Position numbers and translations under genes: made by a program. Below are positions 1 to 10,861 of a stretch of 64,000 nucleotides of DNA, one piece after another. The first letter of the stretch is position 1. Every line of letters begins with the position of its first letter. The DNA lies in contig NZ_CP036433.1 in assembly GCF_007751035.1 (NCBI RefSeq), forward strand, positions 8,165,001 to 8,229,000, in the 5' to 3' direction. The DNA is from Lignipirellula cremea. GTDB taxonomy: Bacteria; Planctomycetota; Planctomycetia; Pirellulales; Pirellulaceae. Below the pieces are notes generated by a model that saw only the letters and a program-made list of their open reading frames with translations, had not been told where the DNA came from and ran no database searches.

Positions 1-2
1 TC

Positions 3-893
3 GCCGCCCGATATCCCGACAAGGTGACCGAGCTGGCGGACGGCGGTTGCTGGGGAAATCTGGCGGGACAGGCGACCGACGACTCCGAGCTGGCATTGCT
101 GCTGGCCCGCACGCTGGTCGAAGTGGAACAGTTCGACGAGGACGCCATCGCCGCCGCCTACGCTTTCTGGTTCCGCTCCGGGCCTTTTGATATCGGCAAC
201 ACCACCCGCCAGGCGCTGGCCGCCGCCAACAAGGCGAACAACCAGGGCGACTCGCCCGCCGCCGCATCGCGGGCCGCCGCCAGCCAGTCCAGCCAGGCGA
301 ACGGAGCGCTGATGCGGATCTCGCCTTTGGCCCTGTTCGGCCATGCCGCCCCGCCGCACGAACTGGTCGCCTGGGCCCAGGCCGATGCGCTGCTCACCCA
401 TCCGCACCTGGTATGCCAGCACGCCAGCGCCGTGTTTGTCCTGGCGATCCAGCGAGCGCTCGTCACGGGCGATTCGCCACGGGAACTGTACGACTACACG
501 CTCGCCTGGGCCGAGTCGTCGGACATCCACGCCGACGTGCTGGCTTCGCTGGAACAGGCCAGCTCCGGGCGGCCTGCCGAATACCAGCAGCAGATGGGCT
601 GGGTGCGGATCGCCCTGCAGAATGCTTTCTACCAGTTGCTGCACGCCGAAACGGCCGCAGAGGGGATCATCGACACGGTAATGCAAGGCGGCGACACCGA
701 CACCAACGGAGCCATCGCAGGAGCCCTGCTGGGCGCCGCGCACGGGGCAAGCACGCTGCCGTCGCAATGGGTCGACCGACTGCTGACCTGTCGACCGCTG
801 CCCAAGATCACGCCGACCAAACATCCGCGGCCCCGCGCCTTCTGGCCGGTCGACGCCCTGTTCCTCGCCGAGCGATTACTCACGGCACGGTAA
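3..893 (+). CDS. ADP-ribosylglycohydrolase family protein (5' end outside window)
   Basis: The reading frame is open from the first bases of the window, so the N-terminus is missing. An in-frame GTG at 24 is not a credible start because family sequence (ARYPDK) continues upstream of it. The family (DraG/ARH-like, crystallin J1 fold) removes ADP-ribose from proteins or small molecules using two Mg ions. Visible are the early metal motif TDDSEL (about residue 26 of the visible part) and the late motif GGDTDTNGAIAGALLGAAHG, which carries the second set of metal-binding aspartates. Only about 50-80 N-terminal residues appear to be lost. The substrate cannot be told from sequence. The gene converges on ettA, with a structured repeat copy between them. 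Confidence 0.88.
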   Translation, partial: AARYPDKVTELADGGCWGNLAGQATDDSELALLLARTLVEVEQFDEDAIAAAYAFWFRSGPFDIGNTTRQALAAANKANNQGDSPAAASRAAASQSSQANGALMRISPLALFGHAAPPHELVAWAQADALLTHPHLVCQHASAVFVLAIQRALVTGDSPRELYDYTLAWAESSDIHADVLASLEQASSGRPAEYQQQMGWVRIALQNAFYQLLHAETAAEGIIDTVMQGGDTDTNGAIAGALLGAAHGASTLPSQWVDRLLTCRPLPKITPTKHPRPRAFWPVDALFLAERLLTAR

Positions 894-917
894 CGGCACG
901 GGGGCTCGCCGAGAAAA

Positions 918-1027
918 GAATAACTGCCGGATATTGATTCGTCGTTTTAAGGAAGGACAGACGCCGGACAGTCGCCTTTCACTCCGTGAAAGGACGCATA
1001 CTTTTGCGGAGCAAAAAACGACTGTCC
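918..1027 (+). repeat. Dispersed double-hairpin repeat, copy 1
   Basis: This is the best-preserved copy of a ~105-bp repeat also found at 45822, 58438 and 59898 (reversed), with a fragment at 5071. It contains hairpin 1 CTTTCAC-TCC-GTGAAAG (976-992) and hairpin 2 TTTTGC-GGA-GCAAAA (1002-1016). Here the two are enclosed by a perfect 9-bp outer stem, GGACAGTCG (966-974) with CGACTGTCC (1019-1027), giving a possible three-way junction. It lies between the convergent 3' ends of the ADP-ribosylglycohydrolase gene and ettA. It could act as a bidirectional terminator or be a REP/MITE-like element; neither is proven. Confidence 0.85.
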
Positions 1028-1060
1028 GTCGCGTTCACTTTTGTCGCTGCAGCCTGGCTG

Positions 1061-2734
<1,674 letters not shown>

Positions 2735-2880
2735 TGCCGTGGTAATGTGCACCTATGAGAAGGGAAGGGGTCAAGCAGCCCGTTCGGCCGCCGCCCTGGA
2801 AAGCAGGCGAAATGTTGTAGGAAAGAGCCTCGAGCGGGCCGCCGTGCAGGGGGAAAGCAGACGCCGCAGGACGACCCTCT

Positions 2881-3621
2881 TTATTCAGGAAAGACCATTT
2901 TCATCAGGTTGCGACCGCCCAGCATGCGGGTGCAGACGAACGTTTCTCCGGCCAGGAATCCGGCGGCCGCGCCGGCCGTCATGGCGGCGCCGCGGATCCG
3001 GTCAAACACGTACGCTTTCTGGGGAGGAAACTGCGTCGCATAGCACCGCACCGATTCCAGCTTTCTCTCCAGCGTGTCGGTAATATCCATCGTAAAGTGG
3101 CTGGCGTAACCGTTCAGCATGGGCGGCTCAAACGCCAGGCGGAAATACAGTTGCGATGGCACCGTATGCGGCGCCAGGCCGTCGAACTCGTCCTCCCACT
3201 TGGTCAGTCGCGAGTAAAATACGCCGGCGTCGGTGATCTGCATCGCCTGCCAGTGGTCAGGCGACGCCATCGGCGTTTTGTCGCCAAAGCCGATCACCAC
3301 CGAAGGGCGGTACTTGCGAAACTCTTTCGCCAGCGCCACGCGGGCCTCAAACGTATCAAACAGCCGCCGGTTCGGCAGGTCGAGCGTAATCCGCTTGTGC
3401 ACTCCCAGTACTTCGGCCGCACGGGCCGCCTCGGCCAGCCGCACTTCGGGCCCAGGCGATAACGGCGTCGGTTCGCCATCGGTCAGATCGATAATGCCGA
3501 CGCGATATCCTTGCCGCACCAGACCGGCCAGCGTACCGCCGCAAGCGATCTCCACATCGTCGGGATGCGCGCCCACGGCGATCACATCAAGCTGCGGCCA
3601 GGCGGTTTCTTTCTGCGTCAT
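2881..3621 (-). CDS. PIG-L / BshB1-like zinc deacetylase
   Basis: Members of this LmbE/PIG-L family remove an N-acetyl group from GlcNAc-linked small molecules. The closest-looking group is BshB1, which deacetylates GlcNAc-malate in bacillithiol synthesis. The zinc motif AHPDDVE is at residues 18-24, and the distal SPDHWQAM region supplies the conserved His. ATG 3621 ([10 protein letters not shown]) is chosen because AAGGG lies about 7 nt upstream; an in-frame start at 3666 adds 15 residues without family character. Length is 246 aa, normal for BshB1. No bshA or bshC is in the window, so assignment to bacillithiol rests on similarity alone. It follows the small gene at 3869-4081 on the same strand after 247 nt and precedes ettA. 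Confidence 0.82.
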   Translation of the reverse strand: MTQKETAWPQLDVIAVGAHPDDVEIACGGTLAGLVRQGYRVGIIDLTDGEPTPLSPGPEVRLAEAARAAEVLGVHKRITLDLPNRRLFDTFEARVALAKEFRKYRPSVVIGFGDKTPMASPDHWQAMQITDAGVFYSRLTKWEDEFDGLAPHTVPSQLYFRLAFEPPMLNGYASHFTMDITDTLERKLESVRCYATQFPPQKAYVFDRIRGAAMTAGAAAGFLAGETFVCTRMLGGRNLMKMVFPE

Positions 3622-3868
3622 GACGACCCTTGCTAGACGACCCCGATTGGGCGATCCGTTCCCCAACGCAGCAGCGTCCGGCGGGAACGATTTCCACCCG
3701 GTTCGCGCCAGGATCTATTGTCTTTTCCGTCAAGAACATCAAGGCCGACGCGCCAATTACCCCATCGTACCAATAACAGAGAAAATGCGAAACGGGCGGC
3801 AAACAGGCCCTTCCTGCGGCCTGGGAATCCTGGCCCTTCCTCTTAGAAAAGCAGCAGACGGATGATGC

Positions 3869-4081
3869 CTATTGGTCGCACACGTAGCGGTACTGTGGTT
3901 CGTCCGCATGCGGATCAAGCTGGTACAAATGCGGCAGCGACCGCGGGGTCGTCGCGCCGGGGTCCCCTTCAAAATCCCATTCGGCCACTTCGGGCAGCCG
4001 CAGCACAGGCGCCAGGGAAGTGGGACAGATTTCGATTTCCAGATCCTTGCCGTCGTACGGCCCGCCATGAAACTTGACCAT
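3869..4081 (-). CDS. Small conserved hypothetical protein with GGPYDGK motif
   Basis: This 70-aa acidic cytoplasmic protein begins MVKFHGGPYDGK and ends with an aromatic YRYVCDQ tail. The opening resembles short hypothetical proteins that carry a GGPxDG motif near the N-terminus; no function is known to me. GGAGAG lies about 8 nt before the ATG. It starts 35 nt after the stop of the radical SAM gene on the same strand, so the two are probably co-transcribed. There is no signal peptide or membrane segment. Proline and acidic residues (LDPHADEPQ) dominate the C-terminal half. Confidence 0.65.
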   Translation of the reverse strand: MVKFHGGPYDGKDLEIEICPTSLAPVLRLPEVAEWDFEGDPGATTPRSLPHLYQLDPHADEPQYRYVCDQ

Positions 4082-4116
4082 GAGAATTGCTCTCCAGCAG
4101 GGGAGGAGGACGCTGC

Positions 4117-4977
4117 CTAAGCGCCGTAAAAGGGAGCGGCAACCAGCCCGGTGCGGCGCTGGACCCGTTCCACAATCGCGTCGACTTCCGCATCGCTCAG
4201 CGAAGCGACGTAACTTTCCGCCGGCCGCCGGGCGATCGTATACACCTGCACCAGCGACAACCGGCCGCCCTGGGCGACCACCTCATTCAATCGGTCGCAG
4301 TACGCCTCCAGCTCGGCCGTCGACGGCGGTTCCTGGTTCACACGCATGAACAGCGACTGGATCACCAGCGGCCGGACTTGCGCCGCCTGGGTGATGTTCT
4401 CCAGGATCTGCGCAAACGCAATCGGCGTGCGATCAACCAGCTTGAAGTACTCGGCCGTGCCCGCATCGAGCTTGGCCCAGATTTCGCCCTGGTTCGCGTC
4501 GAGCAGTTGCAGGCCCCGCTGCACATGCGGACGATGGAACATGCTGGCGTTGGTGATCAACACCATTTTCACTTCGCCCAGACCTGCTTCCCGTTTCAGC
4601 TGGGCGCAGGCGGCGATGATTTCGTCGAAGTTCCGGTAGGTCGTCGGTTCGCCGTCGCCGGAGAACGCCATATCATTAAGGCGTCGCCAGGCGGCCGGCG
4701 TGTTGCGGAACTTTTCGGTCTGATAGATCTCGCCCGAGGCCGTCAGCTGCAGCATGTCGCGCAGTTCCGCCAGCAGGGCGGGCGTTTCGACAAAGCGGGA
4801 TTCGCCCTGCACGGAGCGATCGACCTGGCAGTAGATGCAGTCGAAGTTACAGACCTTGTCGGGATTCAAATTCACCCCCAGCGACAAGCCGCCGGACCGC
4901 CGGCTCAGCACCGGGTAAACGAACCGGTTCGCCTCAAAACGGCGCTGGTGTTCGGTATGGAGTTGATGAATCGTCAT
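4117..4977 (-). CDS. Radical SAM protein of unassigned function
   Basis: The [4Fe-4S] motif CNFDCIYC (C43, C47, C50; CX3CX2C) follows a glycine/leucine-rich first strand (GLSLGVNLNPDKV), as in radical SAM enzymes that cleave S-adenosylmethionine to a 5'-deoxyadenosyl radical. A downstream MAFSGDGEPTTY segment matches the GEPTxx element of the SAM site. The start at 4977 (MTIHQLHTEH) gives 286 aa; an upstream start at 5091 would add 38 residues of non-family sequence. It resembles short stand-alone radical SAM proteins without a SPASM cluster, since no C-terminal cysteine group is present. The substrate is unknown. It probably forms a transcript with the 70-aa gene 35 nt downstream. Confidence 0.82.
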   Translation of the reverse strand: MTIHQLHTEHQRRFEANRFVYPVLSRRSGGLSLGVNLNPDKVCNFDCIYCQVDRSVQGESRFVETPALLAELRDMLQLTASGEIYQTEKFRNTPAAWRRLNDMAFSGDGEPTTYRNFDEIIAACAQLKREAGLGEVKMVLITNASMFHRPHVQRGLQLLDANQGEIWAKLDAGTAEYFKLVDRTPIAFAQILENITQAAQVRPLVIQSLFMRVNQEPPSTAELEAYCDRLNEVVAQGGRLSLVQVYTIARRPAESYVASLSDAEVDAIVERVQRRTGLVAAPFYGA

Positions 4978-5463
4978 AACCCAATTGTACGGGCCTGCGC
5001 ACGAAAGTCGAACCATGCCCCCCGGAGGAATTGCAGAATCGCCCAGCCCTGTCGCGGCAGACGAAAACAGCGCCGGACAGTCAATCTTCACTCCGCCCGG
5101 GAATCAACGAGTGGTATCAAATCGCCATTTCTTCGCTTGGCCGGGACTTACTCGCATCGGCGGCTGTTCCTGAATCGTCTCCGCTTCCTGACGAATCAAC
5201 GAAAACTGCCGGCAGTTACCGATTTGCGCAAGACCGCGCAGCACTGACTCCCGTGGGAGCTACAGCAGGTTGCAAACTGCCCCACGGTGAAGGGAGTGTG
5301 AATTGCCAGCAGAATTGGAGAGGAGGCAGGATCGCCAATAGAAAAGGCAGGAAGCCGGCCTGGCCGAATCAGGCACTATCTTCCTCCAGCAGGTAGCTGA
5401 ACTCGCCAGAGCCTGGCCGCAGATCCCTCTCAAGTCTGGCGACTTCGGCGACTTGCGGACGGC
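4978..5463. other. Intergenic region without a convincing gene
   Basis: These 486 nt separate the start of the radical SAM gene from the end of the UbiB-like gene; both are on the minus strand. A plus-strand open frame at 5031-5396 has no ribosome site and no recognisable composition, and I do not accept it. The region holds a truncated copy of the dispersed double-hairpin repeat (5071-5097) and a short CTCCC/GGGAG inverted repeat near 5250. No clear promoter was found. Confidence 0.5.
5071..5097 (+). repeat. Truncated fragment of the dispersed double-hairpin repeat
   Basis: The bases CGCCGGACAGTC followed by CTTCACTCCG match the left half of the repeat seen at 918, 45822, 58438 and 59898. 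Similarity stops before the closing half of hairpin 1. Like the full copies, it lies beyond the 3' end of a gene, here about 370 nt past the stop of the UbiB-like gene. Confidence 0.55.
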
Positions 5464-7152
5464 TTACTTCTGATCCAGATTGCCCGACTTGCGAATGGCC
5501 CATAACAGACGCAGTCCGATCAGCAGGCTCAGCATGACGCCGCTGAGTCCCAGCAGGGAGATCCGATGCATGCCGCCCAGGTAGGTCGCTTGCGGGAACA
5601 GCAACGGCGGCACCTGGTTGCTGAGCATTTCGGCCGAACCCACAAACAGCGCGCTGGTCATCAGGCCCAGCACCATGCGGTTGGCGGTCGGCCCCAGGCG
5701 ACGGTGGTCCAGATGCACGTCGAACTTGCCCGCCTGCACCTGGTCCAGAATATCCATCACCCGCTCGGGCAGCATTTCGGCCAGGTTTTCCAGCTGCATG
5801 TACATCCGTCGCATTTTCCGGATCTGCCGCAGCGGCGACATCCGCCGGAGCAGCAAGGTGCGCTGCAGCGGCTGCATGAGCTCCATCAGGCTGAACCGCG
5901 GGTTCAGCAGCCGGGCCGTGCCTTCCAGGGTGACCATCGCCTTGAGCAGCATCACCACTTCCGACGGCAAGGCGATCTGATGCCGGCGGACGATCTCCAT
6001 CATGTCGTTCATGGCGCCGGAGAAATCAAACTTCTCCAGCGACTGGGTTGAGTACTGGTCGACGTATTCGGTGACATCGGTCATCAGCAGGCCGCTGTCA
6101 AGATTGGCCGGCATCGAGCCCACCCGTTTAATGATGGCGGTCAGCAACGGCGGATCGCGGCTGACAATCGCCAGCAGCATCTCTTCGATATCCTCGCGCA
6201 GCTTCTCATTGATCCGGCCGACCATGCCAAAATCCAGCAGGCCGATCACGTTCGACGGCAGCACCAGCATATTGCCCGGGTGCGGATCGGCATGAAAAAA
6301 ACCATGCTTGAAGATCATCTTCAGGTACAACTCGGCCCCGCGACGGGCGATCTCTTCCAGGTTCAGCCCCCGGGCGGCCAGGCTGACCGGCTCTGTCAGT
6401 TTCAAGCCGACGATCCGCTCCATCGTCAGCACGCGGCTGGTGCAATAATCGGTAAACGGCTGCGGGATTTTTACCGTTGGATCTTCCGCGAACATGGCGG
6501 AAAACTGCAGCAGGTTCCGTTCCTCCCGGCCGAAGTCCAGCTCTCGGCGGAGCGAACGGGCCATCTCGGCCACCAGCGTCGTCGGGTGGTACAGGGCAAA
6601 CTCGGGAATCTTCTCGGCCAGTTGGGCCGCTCCCGCCAGCAGGTCGAGGTCTTCCCGGATGATCCGTTCGATCCCCACATGCTGCACTTTGACCGCCACC
6701 TGGCCGCCCTGCTTCAGCCGGGCCAGATGCACCTGGCCGATCGAAGCCGAGGCGATCGGCTCCGGCGAGAACTCGCGGAACAGCTCTTCGATTGGCTGTC
6801 CCAGCTCGGACTCCACGATCTTGCGGATCTCGTCGAAACCGTCCGCCCGCACGCCGGACTGCAGTTTTCCCAGCTCGTTCGCCAGGGACGTGCCGACCAG
6901 ATCGGCCCGCGTACTGAGAATCTGCCCCAGCTTGATGAACGTCGGTCCCAGCTCCTGGAGCGCCAGGCGGATACGGGACTCGGGCGAGTGCCGGGCCAGG
7001 ATCTCGCCGTCGGGATCGCGGAGCCGGTCTTTGACAAAGTCGATGTTGACCCGGCTCAGCCAGTCCGCCAGTCCATACTTGCTGAGCACCGAGAGGATTT
7101 CCCCCCAGCGTCGCAGGTTCTGATAGATTTGAGGGATGGCGGAGATTTTCAT
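5464..7152 (-). CDS. ABC1/UbiB (AarF) family atypical kinase-like protein
   Basis: UbiB/ABC1 proteins are atypical kinase-fold ATPases needed for isoprenoid quinone synthesis and lipid homeostasis at the membrane. The family-specific KxGQ motif is visible (FIKLGQILSTRADL, about residues 71-84), as are the alanine-rich nucleotide loop ASASIGQVHLA, the VAVKVQ lysine, the catalytic-loop element HADPHPGN and the metal-binding DFG in LLDFGMVG. The last ~60 residues hold two hydrophobic stretches that would anchor it in the inner membrane. Length 562 aa is typical. No quinone biosynthesis gene adjoins it. Regulation is not apparent. Confidence 0.9.
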   Translation of the reverse strand: MKISAIPQIYQNLRRWGEILSVLSKYGLADWLSRVNIDFVKDRLRDPDGEILARHSPESRIRLALQELGPTFIKLGQILSTRADLVGTSLANELGKLQSGVRADGFDEIRKIVESELGQPIEELFREFSPEPIASASIGQVHLARLKQGGQVAVKVQHVGIERIIREDLDLLAGAAQLAEKIPEFALYHPTTLVAEMARSLRRELDFGREERNLLQFSAMFAEDPTVKIPQPFTDYCTSRVLTMERIVGLKLTEPVSLAARGLNLEEIARRGAELYLKMIFKHGFFHADPHPGNMLVLPSNVIGLLDFGMVGRINEKLREDIEEMLLAIVSRDPPLLTAIIKRVGSMPANLDSGLLMTDVTEYVDQYSTQSLEKFDFSGAMNDMMEIVRRHQIALPSEVVMLLKAMVTLEGTARLLNPRFSLMELMQPLQRTLLLRRMSPLRQIRKMRRMYMQLENLAEMLPERVMDILDQVQAGKFDVHLDHRRLGPTANRMVLGLMTSALFVGSAEMLSNQVPPLLFPQATYLGGMHRISLLGLSGVMLSLLIGLRLLWAIRKSGNLDQK

Positions 7153-7468
7153 AATCGACCGAATTTACGGGTCGGGACGACGGCTGCCCGCGCTGGCGAG
7201 TGCGCAGGATCCAGCGCCCTTGCTAGTGTAACTCACCCACAGGGGCCGTTCGTCGCGGGAGAGCCCGTTTTGTGCGGTTTCTCGCCGCCTGCCGTATTCC
7301 CTTGACGCACCACTTGTACAGGGAGAATGACGTCGCTCTTCCTGCCGCCATGCCAACAGAAACCGCGTTTGAATTCCGTGCCTGTTCCTTGCTCCGGCCC
7401 TGCGTTCCGGTTAGCGTGACAGGTTAGCATCCGCCACCTGCCGGGAGACGTTTCTCGTCGCACTTAAT
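7153..7468. other. Divergent intergenic region with a possible MITE relic
   Basis: This 316-nt gap lies between the starts of the minus-strand UbiB-like gene and the plus-strand WD40/cytochrome gene, so it must contain promoters for both. It carries TTGACGCACCACTTG (7302-7316), nearly the terminus of the two elements at 43.1-43.4 kb, and a weak opposing CTAGTG at 7223. The pair could mark a degraded ~94-bp element. No coding frame here is credible. Confidence 0.4.
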
Positions 7469-10291
7469 ATGTCGAACATGTCGAAACCTGCCCTGTATTC
7501 CGCCTGTTCCCTCGCCCTGCTCTGCTTCCTGCCGGCCCTGCCCGCAAGCGCCGCCGAACCGGCCGACGGCTGGCAACGGGAAGCGGCGCCGTTGCTGCGC
7601 AAGTACTGCGCCGGTTGCCATAACGCCGACGACGCCGCAGGGAAGCTGGCCCTGGATAGTTACGCCGGACTGCTCCGCGGCGGAGCCCATGGCGCCGTGG
7701 TCACGCCAGGGCAGGGGGACGCCAGCCGGATGATCCGACTGATGCGGGCGACCGACGACACCCGCATGCCGCCCGAAGGCGAAGCGGCCCCGAGTGTCGC
7801 TGAGATTGCGCAGCTGTCGGCCTGGATCACGGCCGGAGCGAAAGGTCCGCAAGGCGATTCGCCCGACACCACCTTCCTGGTGACGCCCGACATCAAGCCC
7901 CTGAAAACGCCCGTCGCTTCCTGGACCGATGTGGCCGTCGCCGCCACCGGCGTCGTCGCCTGGGCGACCGGCAACGAAGTGCATCTGCTCTCTCCCCAGG
8001 ACGCGGCCGCCATCGAGAAAGCAAACGCCCCTTCCTCCAAGACGGCGCGGGTGCTGGGCGGCCATCGCGGTCCGGTCAACGCCATCACCTTCTCGGCCGA
8101 TGGCGCCTGGCTGGCGGTCGCCGCCGGGGAGCCCGCTTTGTCGGGAGAAGTGCGGCTGTGGAACGTCGCCACCGGCCAGCTGGAACGCGTCCTGCAGGGG
8201 CATCGCGACAGCATCTACGCCGTGGCGATCAGCCCCGACCAGAAGCTCCTGGCCACCGGCAGTTATGATCACGAGATTCGCTTGTGGAACCTGCAGACGG
8301 GCGCCGAACTGCGCACGCTGACCGGTCATAACGGCCCCGTGTTTGACCTGGCGTTCCTGGCGCCGGGCGACCTGCTGGCTTCGGCCTCCGGCGATCGCAC
8401 CGTCAAACTGTGGGACGTCGCCAGCGGCAAGCGGCTGGATACGCTGGGCCAGTCGCCGCAAGAATTGTACGCCCTGGCCGTCACGCCCGAAGGCGATCGT
8501 CTGGCGGCAGGCGGGGTCGACGGCGTAGTGCGCATCTGGTCGATCGAACGACCGCTGCGGGAAGGGAAGAGCCCGCTACGCTACTCGCGGTTCGCCCATG
8601 AGGGACCGATCCTGCAGCTGACTTACACGCCCGACGGCGCCGTGCTGCTCTCCTCTGGCGAAGATCGCCGCGTGAAAATCTGGGAGGCCGACCGCGCCAT
8701 TTTGCGTACGGCGCTGGAGAACCAGTCCGGCTGGCCGACCGCCCTGGCGGTAACGGCCGACAGCCAGACGGCCCTGATCGGCCGCCTCGACGGGACCCGG
8801 CAACGTTACGACCTGCGTCAAGCGCCGCCGGCCAGCGAGGTCGTGCTGGAGCAGATCGACCAGGTTCCGCCGGCCGTCGACTATGGTCCGCAGCCGACCA
8901 TCGCCGAACTGCCGCGGCAACCGGAAAGCGAACCCAATGACACGCCGTCGCAACCATCCCCGCTGGCGACTCCCGGAGTCGCAACCGGCGTCCTGGATCA
9001 CGCCGGCACGTCCGATGTCGACTACTATCGCTTCTCCGCCAAAGCGGGCGACCAGTGGATTCTGGAAACCCAGGCCGAGCGCAGCAAGTCGCCGGCCGAC
9101 ACGAAACTGGAAGTACTGACCCTTACCGGCGAACCGATCGAACGCCTGCGACTGCGGGCCGTACGGGAGTCGGAGCTGGAATTCCGCGGCATGACGTCGA
9201 CCGCGGCCGGCGCCCGACTGCTGAACTATGAAGAGCTGCTGCTGAACCGTTACGTCTATCTCAACGGCGAGATCATCCAGCATTTCCAGCAACGACGCGG
9301 CCCTGATTCCGATGGGCAGTTCTATGCGGTCAACGGCAAACGCCAGGCGTTTTTCGACACCAGCTCCCGTTCGCACTCGCTGGGCGACCGCTGCTATTTT
9401 GTCGAACCGTATCCAGCCGGAGCCCAGTTTCCCGATAACGGCCTGCCGCTGATCCCGATCTATTTTGAGAACGACGACGAGTCGCAACAGCGGCTGGGGC
9501 ACGACTCCCGGTTGACGTTCACCGCTCCCGCCGACGGCGACTACCTGGTCCGCGTGACCGACGCCCGGGGCTTCAGCGGGCCCGACTTCCAGTACGAGTT
9601 GATCGTCCGCCGGCCGCAGCCGGACTTTGAGGTCAAGCTGACAATGGACGCCAAGATCAACGCCGGCTCCGGCAAGACCTTCACCCTGACGGTTGAACGC
9701 CGGGACAACTTCGCCGGGCCGATCCGCGTCACGATCGACAACCTGCCGCCCGGGCTGTCGGCTTCGGCCCCGCTGTTGATCGAAGCGGGCCACGAGAAAG
9801 CCGGCGGCGTGCTGACCGCCGCCGCCGACATGACGGCGCCCACCGAGGACCAATGGAAGGCGATCACCATCACCGCGACCGCCGACATCGCTGGACGCCA
9901 GGTGTCAAAACCTGTCAACAACTTCGGCGTCCCCAAACTGGAGCCGGCGCCAAAAGTCGTGCTGCATCTGGAACCGCTGCCGGTCGAAGGGGACGAGCCG
10001 CCCGGCCCGCTCGAAGTCGTCGTCGCTCCTGGCGGATCCACCCGTTGCCGGTTATGGATCGAGCGGAAGAACTTCGACGATCGCGTGCGTTTCGACCCCG
10101 AGAACCTGCCGCATGGGGTGATCGTCGACGACATCGGCTTAAGCGGCGTGCTCCTGCCCGAAGGGGAGACGGAGCGGATCATCTTTCTCAGCGCCGAACC
10201 CGGCACGCCGTCCTCCCGACGCGCATTCCACATGACGGCCAAAGTCGAAGGCAATCTGGCGACGCCGCCTTTGCTGATCCGCGTCGAGTAA
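7469..10291 (+). CDS. Secreted c-type cytochrome / WD40 repeat / PPC-domain protein
   Basis: The 940-aa protein begins with a signal peptide ending near ALPASA (about residue 27), followed by a planctomycete cytochrome-c-like domain with one haem motif CAGCH (C47, C50, H51). Several WD40 blades follow, with GH...V and LWNV/LWDV/IWS endings between about residues 195 and 415. Next comes a PPC-like beta domain (EPNDTPSQ ... DVDYYRFSAKAGD) and further beta-rich C-terminal modules. The architecture is common in planctomycetes, usually in the periplasm or at the cell surface, but the reaction is unknown. The WD40 part may form a propeller for protein contact while the haem domain transfers electrons. 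It faces away from the UbiB-like gene. A second ATG at 7478 is equally possible as start. Confidence 0.87.
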   Translation: MSNMSKPALYSACSLALLCFLPALPASAAEPADGWQREAAPLLRKYCAGCHNADDAAGKLALDSYAGLLRGGAHGAVVTPGQGDASRMIRLMRATDDTRMPPEGEAAPSVAEIAQLSAWITAGAKGPQGDSPDTTFLVTPDIKPLKTPVASWTDVAVAATGVVAWATGNEVHLLSPQDAAAIEKANAPSSKTARVLGGHRGPVNAITFSADGAWLAVAAGEPALSGEVRLWNVATGQLERVLQGHRDSIYAVAISPDQKLLATGSYDHEIRLWNLQTGAELRTLTGHNGPVFDLAFLAPGDLLASASGDRTVKLWDVASGKRLDTLGQSPQELYALAVTPEGDRLAAGGVDGVVRIWSIERPLREGKSPLRYSRFAHEGPILQLTYTPDGAVLLSSGEDRRVKIWEADRAILRTALENQSGWPTALAVTADSQTALIGRLDGTRQRYDLRQAPPASEVVLEQIDQVPPAVDYGPQPTIAELPRQPESEPNDTPSQPSPLATPGVATGVLDHAGTSDVDYYRFSAKAGDQWILETQAERSKSPADTKLEVLTLTGEPIERLRLRAVRESELEFRGMTSTAAGARLLNYEELLLNRYVYLNGEIIQHFQQRRGPDSDGQFYAVNGKRQAFFDTSSRSHSLGDRCYFVEPYPAGAQFPDNGLPLIPIYFENDDESQQRLGHDSRLTFTAPADGDYLVRVTDARGFSGPDFQYELIVRRPQPDFEVKLTMDAKINAGSGKTFTLTVERRDNFAGPIRVTIDNLPPGLSASAPLLIEAGHEKAGGVLTAAADMTAPTEDQWKAITITATADIAGRQVSKPVNNFGVPKLEPAPKVVLHLEPLPVEGDEPPGPLEVVVAPGGSTRCRLWIERKNFDDRVRFDPENLPHGVIVDDIGLSGVLLPEGETERIIFLSAEPGTPSSRRAFHMTAKVEGNLATPPLLIRVE

Positions 10292-10298
10292 GGAACGA

Positions 10299-10676
10299 GG
10301 GGAAAATAACTTCGGTTTTGTATAACACCGAGGACGTTGCGGAAAGCGAGCCTGCTTGAAATCACGTCGTGACCTATGCCGAAAGAGCCAGTCTGGCCGA
10401 CTTCATCAAGGACGATCCGCTGCCGACCGGCCCTTTGCGCCTTCGCGCCTTTGCGTGAGTCCCCATTTACGCGAGGGAAACTCTTCAACCGGCTCGTTTT
10501 GTCTTCTCGCCGTTCAAGGACGGATTGGCGGTTCTGTCACGAAGAGGATCTCACGCAAAGGCGCGAAGGCGCAAAGAAGGATGATATGGTGTGAGAATAA
10601 ATTGGCCGCGACCCTGGGGGATGTCGCGTTTCAGACTCCGACCAGATGGGGGAAATAGCCGAAGTTATTTTTCCCC
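10299..10676. repeat. 378-bp intergenic element bounded by a 17-18 bp inverted repeat
   Basis: GGGGAAAATAACTTCGG (10299-10315) and CCGAAGTTATTTTTCCCC (10659-10676) are inverted copies differing by one inserted T. They enclose nearly the whole gap between the WD40/cytochrome gene and the aldehyde dehydrogenase gene. A second inverted repeat lies inside (10432-10577). Just outside the right end is a low-complexity run of ACAAAGAAC units (10688-10717). No coding frame is convincing here. It may be a non-autonomous mobile element or a structured RNA region. Confidence 0.6.
10432..10577. repeat. 27-bp inverted repeat (CTTTGCGCCTTCGCG... type)
   Basis: The left arm (10433-10459, CTTTGCGCCTTCGCGCC then TTTGCGTGAG) and right arm (10551-10577, TCACGCAAAGGCGCGAAGG then CGCAAAG) are near-perfect inverted copies about 90 nt apart. 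Sequences of the 'cgcctttgcgtgag' type recur between genes in many unrelated bacteria, as I recall. An RNA copy could form a ~27-bp stem. Confidence 0.7.
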
Positions 10677-10861
10677 AACTCCTAACCACAAAGAACAAAC
10701 AACAAAGAACAAAGAACTCCTCCCCGCCCACGCGACTGATAAGGGCGCCCGATAAATGGTAGAAAACGGGAAACCAGAATCCTGTCGCATAAGCCCGGCC
10801 GCAGACAGCCTGCCGCCGGGGCCGCGGAACTTTCCTTTTTGAACGGAACGATACGATCGCT

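Noticed and set aside
5031-5396. 121-aa frame in the gap beside the UbiB-like gene
   Set aside because: No ribosome site and no gene-like composition, and it runs through a repeat fragment.
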